64,000 bases of DNA from Oasisia sp. SBJ-2009 (lineage: Eukaryota; Annelida; Polychaeta; Sabellida; Siboglinidae): the NCBI GenBank assembly GCA_964017155.1, contig OZ024861.1, positions 34,461,324-34,525,323 on the forward strand, written 5' to 3'. Under the pieces are notes generated by a model. The model had not been told where the DNA came from, made no database searches, and was given only the letters and a program-made list of their open reading frames with translations. The position numbers were made by a program, and so were the translations under genes. Below, piece by piece: positions 44,580 through 55,149 of the stretch (the first letter of the stretch is position 1; each line of letters opens with the position of its first letter).

Positions 44580-46660
44580 GTCTCAGTCGGTGGCAACTGC
44601 CTGGTCCGATGTTGCTACCTTGGATTGCACCATCACCTACAACATCCTCCTGCATCAATGGGACCAAGCACTACGAGGAGTCTCTCCCCTTGTGTCACTA
44701 GAGGAACGGGAGCGCCTTCGCACTGCTCCATTTGAGGCTTCATCACTATTCGACGAACTCGCAACTAAACACAGTTGCGGGTTGAGGTTTACAGATCCAC
44801 GCCACGACGGCATGCTACTATGCCACTGTCATTCTCACGTCAGCAGCCCTTTCTGGCCACTAGAGGACATGGTTCAAGACGTCCCTTTCACCAACGAGGA
44901 GGATGATGACACAGGTTATGATTACCTGTGTCCTAGGACTCAGGCACCAGTCAGCCCAACCGTTATGCGACCTTCGACCCTTGACCCTCTAAACATACCA
45001 CGACAGGTGGTCGTGTTATCTCCTTTGCTTACAAGGAAAGTGCGAGCTCGACTGTCCCTGTTCTGTGATGCCTGGAGACGAAGGAAATGCAACGATTGGG
45101 TATGCAATGTTCTGGAAGTAGGTTTCCGTCTTCAGTTCCAAGAGTGCCCCCTTGATGAGTACCCCATCTGCGTTTGTAGACAAGGGCTCTATCAAGAAGT
45201 GCACAACCCTCCGGTCACTGATACAGTCCATGCAACAAAATGTTGTAGAGGTATCCGCGATACTACATCTCCCGGGTGTTACAGTCACCTCTTCCTTGTC
45301 CCAAAGAAGTCAGGAGGTTGGAGTCTAGTCATCAACCTCTCATTCTCAACTCTTTCCTAGAGATTCCCCACTTCACGATGGACAGTGCGGAAAGCATTCA
45401 GCGATCTCTCCCTCGAGATGCCTGGGTCATTTCCATCGATCTTGTGGCTGCCTATTTCCACATACCAAGAATTTCTTCAATTTCAGACTCAGGACACCAT
45501 ATACCAATTCCAGGCACTGCCATTTGGCCTCTCCCCAGCACCTTGGGTATTCACCAAGATTATGACAGAGATCAAAATGCTGGTACACGTGATGGGCATC
45601 AACTCTGTCAGTACCTGAACGACTGGCTCATCTATTCACCATCTCACGACCAGTGCCTCCGAGACACTGTATAAGTGCTCAATCTCTGCCGCACGATAGG
45701 CGTCCTGATTCACGACAAGAAGTCGGAACTGATCCCAAAACACAAATTCCTTTTTCTGGGATACCAGTTCGACCTGGATTCCTTCCAAGTCATTCCAACT
45801 CTGGATCGATATAATAAAATCAAAGCAATGATTCGCTCATTCCTGCTAAATCAAGGAGGATGTGCTCATACGTGACAGATCGTGCTCGGTCTCTTTGCGC
45901 CCACAGAAAACCTGGTTCCTCTGGGATGGCTGCACACCCGCGAAGCCCAACATTGCATTTCTCAACATTGGGATTTCAATGCTTTAACCAACAACTTGTG
46001 GATACCTCTTTCCCCCACGGCGGATGAAGATCTCCAATGGTGGAAATCAGCACACAATGTTCTGAGGGGAGCCCCTGTTACACCCAGTTGTTCATAGATG
46101 CATCAAACATCGGCTGGGCACGACACATCCCTGGGAGATTGAACGTCCTTGCAGACCTCCTGTCATGCCCTGCCCAGATGTCAGCTACAGAATGGTCTAC
46201 ACCCATCTGTCTTCCGAGCACTGACTCGGGAATGGGGAATCCCATTATTGGATCTGTGTGCAACGAGGTGGAACCACAAACTTCCACTATTTGTGTCCCC
46301 TGTTCCAGATCCATCAGCCATGGCACTAGATGCTCTGCCAATGAGCTGGAAGACACTGTGGGCATACGCATACCCACCACCAGCTCTGTTACTACGGGTG
46401 CTCGAGAAACCCCCACGGGACCACTGCAAACTGATCCTCATTGCCCCACACTGGCCCCAGGCAATCTGGTTCCCACTACTGTTAAGGATGTTGGTACAAT
46501 CTCCACTCCGGATACCCAACATTTCTCGGTTACTATACCAGCGTCGAGGTCAGATCCATCGTGATCTGTCCAATCTCCAGCTACACGCGTGGAGAGTATC
46601 CGGGATGCCCTCTGCAGCAGAGGCTTTTCAGTCGACATTGCCTCCCGTGGCAGTAGACCC
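44580..46660 (+). pseudogene. DIRS Gag tail and reverse transcriptase/RNase H, frameshifted
   Basis: The frame resumes with LSQSVATAWSDVATL (Gag tail). RT follows: FRLQFQECPL, YSHLFLVPKKSGGWSLVINL, FLEIPHFTMDSAESIQRSLP, AWVISIDLVAAYFHIP, then in other frames ALPFGLSPAPWVFTKIM, CQYLNDWLIYSPSHDQCL and KHKFLFLGYQFD. The active site reads Y-L-N-D where DIRS elements have Y-L-D-D, so a catalytic Asp is replaced by Asn. RNase H remains as LFIDASNIGWARHIPGRLNV with an internal deletion, then PLLDLCATRWNHKLPLFVSP. Confidence 0.85.
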
Positions 46661-46739
46661 CAGCTAGAGTCTACTCTGGTGATTTATGAGTCCAAGTAGA
46701 GGATTTTCACTGCTTGGTGCAACATACAACACATTAATC

Positions 46740-47470
46740 CACTCTCGGCTACTGAGTGTGTAGTGTTGGATTTTTCATTGACAAAACTACCTTTCGAACC
46801 ACTAGACCAGGCATTGAATCAACTGCTTACATGGAAAACAGTTTTCCTCATCACGCTTGCTTCCGGCAAACATCGGGGCGAAATCCATGCCTTTGAGCAT
46901 GCCCAACTACAACGGACCACAGGCTGGACACAGGTGACTCTACGAGTAGGTCTGTCATTCATATCAAAGACGCAAGTATTGGGCAAGGGCCCGAAATGCG
47001 TGCTTTCGAGCACTATTCTAGCTCTTGACCGTCATTTGAGCAATGGCATGGCTGAAGACCAACTCCTGTGCCCAATACGGGCACAAAGATTCTACCTAGA
47101 AAGGTCCATGCCTTGGAGGGAGCACACGCGCCTCCTGTTTGTGTTTTTCAAACCAGGGCATAAACGAGACATTGTACCATCCACAGTCTCCGGGTGGATC
47201 CGGAAAATGATTCTGGAGTGCTACACAAATTCCCCTACACCTCCTTGAGTCCCACAAGGTTAAGGCACACCAGGTACGGTCCATGGCTACATCGCTCGCA
47301 TTCAACAGAAGGGCCTCCATGGAACAGATTCTGCGAGCTGGCACTGTCATAACACCTTCACCAACTTTTATCTCAAGGACCTATCTCTCTATTCTGCCGA
47401 TCTCATCCAACTAGGACCGGTAGTGGCTGCAGAATCAATTCTGCACCCAACAGGAGATCATTAGAGATAG
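46740..47470 (+). pseudogene. DIRS tyrosine recombinase, broken
   Basis: The 46763-47248 frame reads WKTVFLITLASGKHRGEIHA (the box containing the first catalytic Arg), VTLRVGLSFISKTQ, LLCPIRAQRFYLERSMPWRE and FFKPGHKRDIVPSTVSGWIR. After a stop at 47246 another frame has KAHQVRSMATSLAF (the H-x2-R box) and ASMEQILRAG. A further frame has HNTFTNFYLKDLSLYS, in which Tyr of FYL is the expected nucleophile. All catalytic residues survive, but in three frames. Confidence 0.85.
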
Positions 47471-47504
47471 CATTGTCTATATCCGACCATCCATTCACCT
47501 AGAT

Positions 47505-47872
47505 TCTGCACCTTGTGAAGCGACGGAGCCAGGCTAAGTCTATGTTAGGTAATAAATTATATATTTTTAGAATTAAAATGAGTATTTAAAAGTAACATAC
47601 TTACCTGGCTCCGTCGCTTCACCGTATCACCCTCCCTCCTTCCCCACTATAGGGAGATTAACTATCACACTACAAGCCATCCTGCCAAGTGCGAAGAGAA
47701 GAAGCTCATTGATTGGATAAGCTAGTGGGAGCTGTAGGGATAGGTCATTTTTTTCATTTAATTAATTATGGCGAGCAACTTGGGTGCGGCTAAGTCTATT
47801 GCACCTTGTGAAGCAATGGAGCCAGGTAAGTATGTTACTTACAAATACATATTTTAATTCTAAAAATATAGA
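47505..47872. repeat. Inverted-repeat terminal structure next to the DIRS element
   Basis: Three copies of a CTTGTGAAGCGACGGAGCCAGG-type box occur: direct at about 47511, inverted at about 47604, direct at about 47803. 47563-47630 and 47805-47870 are near-complements (ATTTTTAGAATTAAAAT and its complement at the outer edges), enclosing about 175 bases. It may be the DIRS inverted terminal repeat plus internal complementary region, or a separate fold-back element. Confidence 0.6.
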
Positions 47873-48465
47873 TTTAAGTGGAGGACCGCAGGGATCAGTA
47901 TTGGGACCTATTTTATTCTTAATATATATCAATGATTTGGATCACGACATAATAAGCAAGGTGTTGAAGTTTGCGGACAACACAAGTGTTTAAGAAAATT
48001 AAAAGTGATGCAAACAGACAGCATTTACAAGAAGATTTTAATAAGTTGACAGAATGGTCTGAGAAGTGACAAATGCTGTTTAATTTTGGGAAGTGTAAGT
48101 GCCTCCACACTGGACATGGGAATGAAGATGCACAATATACAATGGGTGATACTGTACTAAATACTACCTTAAAGGAAAAAGACTTAGGGTTAACTATTAG
48201 TGCTAACATGAAGGTATCAGAGCAGTGTGGAATTGCAGCAGTGAAGGGAAACCACATTTTGTTATTAATTAGGCGAAATATAGTGTACAAAGAAAAAGAA
48301 CTAATAATACCACTGTATAAAACAATAGTTAGGTCTCATTTAGAATATTGTATACAAGCATGGAGGCCATATAGCAAGAAGGATATTGATATGCTAGAAA
48401 GAGTACAAAGGAGAGCAACCAAAATGATACCAAAACTCAGGAACATTAGTTATGAAATGTGTCTA
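47873..48465 (+). mobile_element. CR1-like LINE, RT 5' part (continues at 50883)
   Basis: It reads GPQGSVLGPILFLIYINDLD (RT palm), then KVLKFADNTSVF, where the catalytic DD is DN. After a frameshift MLFNFGKCKCLHTGHGNED, KEKDLGLTISANMKVSEQC, IVRSHLEYCIQAWRPYSKKD and VQRRATKMIPKLRNISYEMC follow. At CTA (48463-48465) it is interrupted by the 2.4 kb transposon and resumes in frame at 50883. Confidence 0.9.
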
Positions 48466-48870
48466 TAGTGAGGGCTCTTAATGTCAGAAAAGGCCATAAA
48501 TTTTCACTGCTGGACAAAAGCATGAAATTTGGCACAGATGAACTTGATACCATACTATTTCAGAATTTTGATGGAAGCAACCTAAGATGTTGATGCTTCC
48601 ACCACTTTTTGCAATATTCAAAATGGCTGCCATCAAAAATAAAACACTTGCTTTTCTATATTTCATGAATAGTTTCACATAAAATGTTTCTTTTTGGCTT
48701 AATATATACATTTTCTGGTCTTCTAATTTCAAATATGGTGCATTTTGACTTATTCGACATTCATATCCGCCATTTTTAATGATGGCGGCCATATTCACTA
48801 ATGTTGCTATATTTGATAAAATATGGCACTTAGAGTCGTTATTTTGGCATCAATGTATAGGTAAGTGGAT
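48466..48870. repeat. Left long terminal inverted repeat
   Basis: It aligns with the complement of 50478-50879 through CAAAATGGCTGCCATC, TATTTCATGAATAGTTTCA, CGGCCATATTCACTAAT and GTCGTTATTTTGGCATCA. Confidence 0.85.
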
Positions 48871-49271
48871 AATGATTTTAAATTTATCAAACATTTCACG
48901 CCTGACCTTAATTTGACCTTCACAACTGCCATTTAATAAAATGGCGGCTGTAAAATCGAATAGTTTATGTATCTTTAAAACGAGATATTTAGAGGATGCT
49001 ATACGGACACTTTTTCAATACATACGTATATTGGGGTAGCTATTTTAAATATTTTACTTTTTGACCTTGACCGACATTCACATTCACCGTTTTTCAAGGT
49101 AGTGACCCTCAAAACTAATTTCATTATATCGTGTGAACTTTACCATCTTGAATGGATATATTTATACCATGATATAAGTGAGTGGTTAGGGTTTACAATT
49201 TAATGAAACATTTAGCATTTGACCTTCACTGACCTTCATATCCGCCATTTTACCAAACAATATAGCTGCTT

Positions 49272-50467
49272 CTCGGAAAGTCGCTGACTGATTATCTCAA
49301 TCCCGGTCAAACACCTGTGTAAGGCATGGATAAGCCGATCTATGCCATCGGAAAACAGATCCAATGGAACTGGAAAGAAGACTTGGGCGAAGACAAGTAC
49401 GTCCTGATGTTGGGAGCTCTTCACATTAAGTTTGTGATTGAGGCGGTTGAAGGAAAACTGACGGATGGGTCTGGATTTTCGTACATCATCAGTGAGGCCG
49501 GAGTCCTGACATCTGGTCGTTCAGAAGCAGTATCTTTGCCAGCCCCAGACCACCATCTCAAGCGGACGAGATATATTCATCAGGTGTTCTTGCTTGCTGG
49601 TAGTATCTTGAAACTCGAAGCTTTCGAGGCCCATCAAGCAACAGCCAGTCCATGTCAGAAAGAGAATTGGGATGCTGCAATGAGGATGTCATCCAAGCAG
49701 TTCACGTTCTGGTCTTTGGTGATGGATCTGGAGATGCTGCAATGCCGCTTTGTTCGCTCTCTAAGAGAAGTTGATATGAAACTTGTATGTGCAGGTTATT
49801 GATGAACTCTGTGGATGGCTGTTCATCTTTGACCAGACACATTACTCGCGGTGGCTGCCAATTCACGTGAAGGATATGGTTGAAATTGAGAAGCACCCAC
49901 ATGTCCTCGAAGAGTTCCACAAAGGCAACTTTGTCGTGCACTCGCTGCCTTCGAGGATGCTGCTGATATCGGTGCCACTGCACAACATCTTGGTCATCAC
50001 GAAGAGGGTCACAGCCTGCAAATGAGATTCGCCAAGGATGTCCTCTCAGTTATTTGTGTTCTGCGACCGAGAAACCCTTTCTTACCACAGAATGGTCCGG
50101 ATTTGGTTACGCTCCATACTCGAGAGGTCATGCCATCTGCAATGCGCAGACACGCTGCAATGCGTACAACAGAGGCAAGGATCTCCATGATGCCTTCGTT
50201 AGTGACCGTCTGAGGAACGGTCGTGTTGCCATCACAGATACCATCAATAGGTCAGCTCTCCAGATGTTCGCAAGACGTACAGATGATACAAAGAACAGAA
50301 GCAAAGTCATTGCACTGAGAAAAGGCATCCCACTCGTGTCCACTCTTTTCCTGTCACTGCAGTCCCGGCCAGATTTCGACTTGGACAACTTCTTCAAATA
50401 TGAAAACCAGAAAGAGCCACCATCGTTGTCTGACCAGGGAAAGCTCGCGGTTGTGAAGGCCAAATAA
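49272..50467 (+). pseudogene. Transposon-borne protein of an uncharacterised family, truncated and frameshifted
   Basis: The frame enters from the left repeat with SLTDYLNPGQTPV, hits TAA at 49320, and continues GMDKPIYAIGKQIQWNWKED, GEDKYVLMLGALHIKFVIEA, GSGFSYIISEAGVLTSGRSE, KRTRYIHQVFLL. A one-base shift near 49786 leads to YVQVIDELCGWLFIFDQTHY and SRWLPIHVKDM. A deletion after GNFVVH jumps to MRFAKDVLSVICVL, then in another frame RNGRVAITDTINRSALQMFA, FLSLQSRPDFDLDNFFKYEN and PPSLSDQGKL. I recall the same block order (DxPxYAxxKQIQW, GEDKxVxMxGGLHIE, DxTNYARWxPVHLRDM, FFxHENQxxPPxLSD) from many uncharacterised invertebrate proteins. The N-terminal third is absent. Confidence 0.75.
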
Positions 50468-50477
50468 AGGTCAGATG

Positions 50478-50879
50478 TGAAATTTATCTATAGAATGATA
50501 CCAAAATAACGACTTTAAGTATCATACTTTATCAGATATACCGGTAGTAAGATTAGTGAATATGGCCACCATCTTTAAAAATGGCGGATGTGAATGTCGG
50601 ATAAGTCCAAATATACCATATTTGACATTATAATACCCGGATATGTATACATTAAGCCTAATATTAATGTTTTATATGAAACTGTTCATGAAATATGGAA
50701 AAGCAAGTTTTTTTATTTTCGATGGCAGCCATTTTGAATATTGCAAAAAATGGTGGAAGCATCAAAATCTCAGGTTGCTTCCATCAAAATTCTGAAATAG
50801 TATGGCATAGAGGTCATCTGTGCCAAATTTCATGCTTTTTTCCAGATGTGAAAATGTATTACATTAAGAGCCCTCACTA
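50478..50879. repeat. Right long terminal inverted repeat
   Basis: Begins about ten bases after the TAA that ends the damaged gene and runs to the 3-bp duplication. Confidence 0.85.
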
Positions 50880-50882
50880 CTA

Positions 50883-51243
50883 AGAGAATGTGGTGTAACA
50901 ACACTAGAAACCAGAAGATTGAGAGATCACATTGAAATGTTTAAAATGTTGAATGGATATGAAAATATTGACAGAATTTTTTTTTCTCAGCCAAGGAAGA
51001 GACTAGAGGACATGGAGTAAAATTTGCAAAGAAGCAGTGTAGACTAGAACAGACTAGAAGTGTAGACAAAGAACAGTAAATGAATGGAACATATTAATAT
51101 ATTAAAAAATATAATTGACATATATCTAAGAAGGACGGGGTATACTTAGATAGATAAGTTGGACTCTCGGTAAGCCAAAGGGCTTCCTAGTCCACCTGTC
51201 ATCTAGAGTTGATTCTCTGGGTGGCAATCTTGTTAAAAATGTC
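50883..51243 (+). mobile_element. CR1-like LINE, 3' part after the transposon
   Basis: It resumes in frame as RECGVTTLETRRLRDHIEMF and KMLNGYENIDRIFFSQPRK, then an untranslated tail with AAGCCAAAGGGCTTCCTAGT and GGTGGCAATCTTGTTAAA. The tail matches the end of the LINE at 56006-57345. Confidence 0.88.
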
Positions 51244-51568
51244 AACAGCTGATTTTCACCCAACAGTCCTTGAAATAATCTGCAGCACCATGTAATATGT
51301 GATAATATTATATACCAGCTACAAGTTTTTGCCAAATGGCAGCATAACACTAATGAACGATTGACAGTGGAAGTTTCCCCAAATTGCCATACTGTACATT
51401 AATTTCCCCCACAGTTATATGCCTGTTCCTCTCTTGTTATTTTAATTGCCAATTAGGTAGGACCATTCACTGCCTAGGTATCCTAAAAACAAATTGTCTA
51501 TGACAGATTCTACTCAACAGTGCAACAAATGTGTAACAATATAACTGTGTAACTGGTATTGTTTGCAG

Positions 51569-51687
51569 GGAGTCTGCATTAGAACACACATTTGATCGCC
51601 TCAAGCCTGGACGTACATATAAGATCAAAATAAAAGTGTTGGCAGGCACAACTAGCAGTACAGAAACTTCCAGAGATCTGGCTACAA
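51569..51687 (+). CDS. Exon FN3-12b: C-terminal half of a fibronectin type III domain
   Basis: Acceptor TGGTATTGTTTGCAG, donor GTAAGT. It enters in phase 2 (AA+G gives Lys) and leaves in phase 1. It reads ESALEHTFDRLKPGRTYKIK, IKVLAGTTSSTETSRDLAT, supplying the LxPGxxY F-strand motif that is missing from 39832-39985. Together the halves give a domain of about 91 residues. The fit of phase and fold across 11.6 kb is the evidence for pairing. Confidence 0.88.
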
Positions 51688-51689
51688 GT

Positions 51690-52400
51690 AAGTGACAAAC
51701 AGTAGTTTACACTCATTCCACTTCCAGTGAAGATATGTAATTTTTTAATTAAATAAATAAAACAATATATGCCAAATAAAAAACCAAAGTAATGAGTTTG
51801 CCTTTTTAAAATCAGGAACTGTATTTGGTAAGAAATGGTAAACTACCGGTAGCATATTCAGAGAATATTCATTGTATTGTATATCCCCCACTCAGTCAAG
51901 CTAGTTTTACATGAAGCAATGTGTGCTGTGGATAGTCAGGATTGGTTCTGTGACTATGGCATGGATGGTAATTATAAGCAGACTGCTGGCATATTATACA
52001 TGTATTTAACTTATTAGTAATTGTGATCTAGTGATATTTGGGACAACTTCTAGAATAGTTGCTTTGCAAGAAATGTTGGCATAAATCACAACTATCACTT
52101 ATTATGTTACCACCTTTCACCAGGTTATCTGTCGTCTGCTTCATGTAAACACCTATGTCATTGCAAAGTCCATTCCTCCTGCCAGGTCGACAGAGCTTGA
52201 ATACCTAATGATGCCAGGAATTTTGCCACAGTGTTCCGGCGCATGAATGATATTTTTGAGGGCACATCATTGAAATATGTTTGTTTTTAGTTATCTCTGG
52301 CATTTTGTTAATATTCATGAAATGGCGCTTGTATGGCAGTATCAGAATTACCAATTACACCTAGCTAAGTAACCTGATGTTGCCCAGTGGAAATGCAGCC
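51690..52400. other. Intron stretch, nothing recognised
   Basis: No exon, repeat family or transposon protein is recognised. Confidence 0.45.
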
Positions 52401-52419
52401 ATATTTACTAGACATCCGA

Positions 52420-52722
52420 TGATGATGATGATGGATTTATTTTAACTGTAATTATACTTTTTCTAATTATTTTAGTATCTTACTTTATTATTAACTTATT
52501 AACATATTTTATTATTTATTTATTCTTTTACTTTATCCATTTATTTATCTATAGCTGATCAGTTTAAGGTTATTATTATTTATTATCATTTAACATTTTC
52601 GTCTTTACGTGTAAGTTAAATTTACGATGTATATTTTAGATATTTAAGTTTTACAAATGTATACTCTGAGCGGAAGTATATTCCGGATATCACGCTTTAC
52701 AAATAAAAATTATTATTAATTG
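52420..52722 (+). mobile_element. Probable LINE 3' tail
   Basis: ATTTATTTAT...TTAACTTATTAACATAT-type sequence ending in TTTACAAATAAAAATTATTA resembles the untranslated tail at 60670-60985. No coding part is left. Confidence 0.4.
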
Positions 52723-53439
52723 GATACAATTGTTGAACGCCGATGGGACGCCTGTGAGCGGTCTCAGAGGCTTGGCCTACACTTGAACTATGTAATTGCA
52801 CTGGTAGTTACGCCCGGGCTACTGCTACAGGACATTGATACTGCCCAAAAAAGGCACAGGGCACAAAATAAAAGGAATAGGGCACATCCAAACATGGGCA
52901 GGGCGCAAAACCTTTGGGAAAATGCCTAGCTGGGACATTGTTAATGTCAAGGTAACATGGTGTGAGGTTTTACATCCATTTATTTGATCAATGCTTTGGT
53001 GAGATGCTGAATTCGACAGCAAGCTGGTCATCCCTTTGGACTGGGGTTTATAACCATTTGTTTGATTGTTCCCATGCATATATTACACAGCACCTATTTC
53101 ATACTAGTTGTTGTTTGGTCATGTTCTGAAGAACTGCATGCATTTCAAATACCATTGCAAGAAATAATCGGAATAAATAATACAGTTTGACACTATTCCA
53201 TTGAGGTATTCACCAGACGTTTCAGTTAATTAGTCTGGATTGTTAAGCAATAATAACAACTACAACTGTAATATGAGTAATATATCATTATTTAGTTCCA
53301 TTTGATACCACAAATGTCACACAAATCACAGCTTAGTTATTACACAAATCAAAAGATCAGACTTTGCTGTGTTCTTGTATCCTTTTTATGGCTGGGCCCA
53401 ATTTCTTTCAATTAGTTCCATTTCTCACTCCAATTCCGT

Positions 53440-53700
53440 TTTAGTCCTTTGGGACAAAGGTCCAACGGGCTTACTGCATCACTCAGCGTGTGCCATCCAA
53501 TCTCAGAAACTGTTGAAGATCTTTTTCTCAAACTTTGCATAGACATAACTAGGCACAAGAAATCTAAATTTGATTGACACATCTTTAAAATATTTTGTTT
53601 TAACTTCTCCTATTTTATTCAAAATTATTCAAAAACTGTTCTTCAGCTTTTTGTTGTAATTTTTCATAGACGTATCTGATGTTTTTTTTATTGTTTTATA
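53440..53700. repeat. Intronic repeat family A, copy 10
   Basis: TTTAGTCCTTTGGGACAAAG, GTCCAACGGGCTTACTGCAT, AATCTCAGAAACTGTTGAAG and TTTGCATAGACATAACTAGG are close to the presumed family consensus. Confidence 0.65.
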
Positions 53701-53938
53701 TGTACACATGAAATTAATAGTTCATTAGTTTCATCACCAAAAAGCTAAAAAAAATTGGCTGTTTCCGCCTGGGCTCTAAGCAGATCCTGGGTCCCTTGGA
53801 CACAAACTCCAATGGTGATCTGAATATTGTGGTAACTGTGTGACTAGTTGCACTCCCCTAACACTCATAGTGGGCTGTATCAATAACCCAGTAGATCCAT
53901 GTTACACTGGACAATTGCTCCCTGTATGTATTAAGCTA

Positions 53939-54796
53939 CCGTATTGTCCCTAATAGACGCGCAGTGCGCGAGTGAGAAGACTTGGGTGCGCGTGGGACGA
54001 ATGTGGTCACCGGTTATATCGGCTTCCAAATAGAGTATATAACTAATCTGCAGTGTGGCGCCACTGAAGTATGCATATGTTCAGCGCCTCCAAGTGAATG
54101 AACAGAGACGCAAAATTTTTACTGCGTATTGCTTTCGGTACAATCTACATGTTCTTCAAATTGTTTTTATACTGTTAAATAAATGTAGTAATGTGAACAT
54201 AGAGTGGATTTACTGCGTGTAAAAGCTGCATTGGCCATGTGCATCCAAAACGGCAAATCAGTGTCGACACTCGATGTCGATAACGATATACGTGGTCATG
54301 GCAACGTGGCTAAAACTGTATTGTATAGATAATAGAACCACCAGTCAATAACAGACGCAATTATTCTAATTGTCAACTGTCTGCTTTATCGATATAAGCA
54401 ATGCTTATTAATTAAAGTGCATATGCCTGAATATGAATTTATATGAAAATTGACTTATTCTTGTTATCGAAGTTGGTTGATGCCAGTCGCACTCCGCGCC
54501 CGTGGGTGATTCGTCTGGAATTGTGAAACAGATAAAAATCTCAACTTTGTCTCTACTCAAATGCGTTTGCATAAATCCATCCAATTTGTAATTGTTTGTC
54601 TTGATTGATGCAATGAAAAATACACAAGCAGCACCGTATGTTGTTTCGTTGTTATCGTTCAGAAACTTTACGCGAACAGTCAGCGTTTATTCCAACGTAA
54701 ACAAATCCGCCATTTGTTTGATGCACATGACAGCCTCGCTCTGAGAGTACCATAAAATATAAAATAAAAGCCCTCTTTGTGGTAAGCATTTACATT

Positions 54797-54846
<50 letters not shown>

Positions 54847-55057
54847 GTACAAAAGTCTCAGCAGTAACGGTTCGATTGCCCTACACACAATTGTTATTTT
54901 GGAATAGCATTAGGATGGGTGCCATCTTTGCTAATAATTGTAGCGTCTACTCTGTTGCATTTTTGCGTCACTCAAAGACATTTTCATGGATTGTTTCACA
55001 TCTAAAAACAGGGGTGGGCGTCTAGTAGGTAGTGCGCGTCTATAAGGGACAATACGG
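53939..55057. mobile_element. pogo/Tigger-like MITE, TA target duplication
   Basis: CCGTATTGTCCCTAATAGAC at the left is matched by GTCTATAAGGGACAATACGG at the right; both are flanked by TA (53937-53938, 55058-55059). The right subterminal GGGTGGGCGTCT resembles the GGGTGGGCGTTT of the pogo element at 59313-61782. There is no transposase ORF; the interior carries a (TA)n run at 54799-54846. Confidence 0.85.
54799..54846. repeat. (TA)n microsatellite inside the MITE
   Basis: About 23 TA units. Confidence 0.95.
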
Positions 55058-55149
55058 TATGTCTTCATTTAAACTACCGATTATATATGCAAATTATTTT
55101 ATTTAGATCTTTGTTTAATTACCTTTAAAACGTGGCTTTGGTGCCAATT

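Larger units (their letters stand above)
42180..47545 (+). mobile_element. DIRS-type retroelement, degenerate, split by a Penelope-like element
   Basis: Three parts follow in the order of DIRS1-like elements: a Cys-rich Gag-like start at 42237, an RT/RNase H region at about 45030-46660, and a tyrosine recombinase at about 46760-47470. There is no DDE integrase and no LTR. Instead the right end has repeated and inverted copies of a GTGAAGCGACGGAGCCAGG box, as expected from DIRS inverted ends and internal complementary region. Numerous frameshifts, stops and an RT active-site change make it inactive. Confidence 0.85.
48466..50879 (+). mobile_element. DNA transposon with long inverted repeats and 3-bp target duplication, internally deleted
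   Basis: The ends are TAGTGAGGGCTCTTAATGT at 48466 and its complement ACATTAAGAGCCCTCACTA at 50879. CTA precedes the left end (48463-48465) and follows the right end (50880-50882). Removing the element and one CTA restores the host LINE reading frame. The terminal inverted repeats are about 400 bp and roughly 85 percent alike by eye. Inside is one damaged gene (49272-50467). Superfamily is unassigned: a 3-bp duplication is compatible with Academ, Zator or PIF/Harbinger. Confidence 0.85.

Noticed and set aside
42180..47545. Host gene from the long open frame at 44542-45360
   Set aside because: Its product is a DIRS Gag tail and reverse transcriptase start, followed by the remaining DIRS blocks in order.
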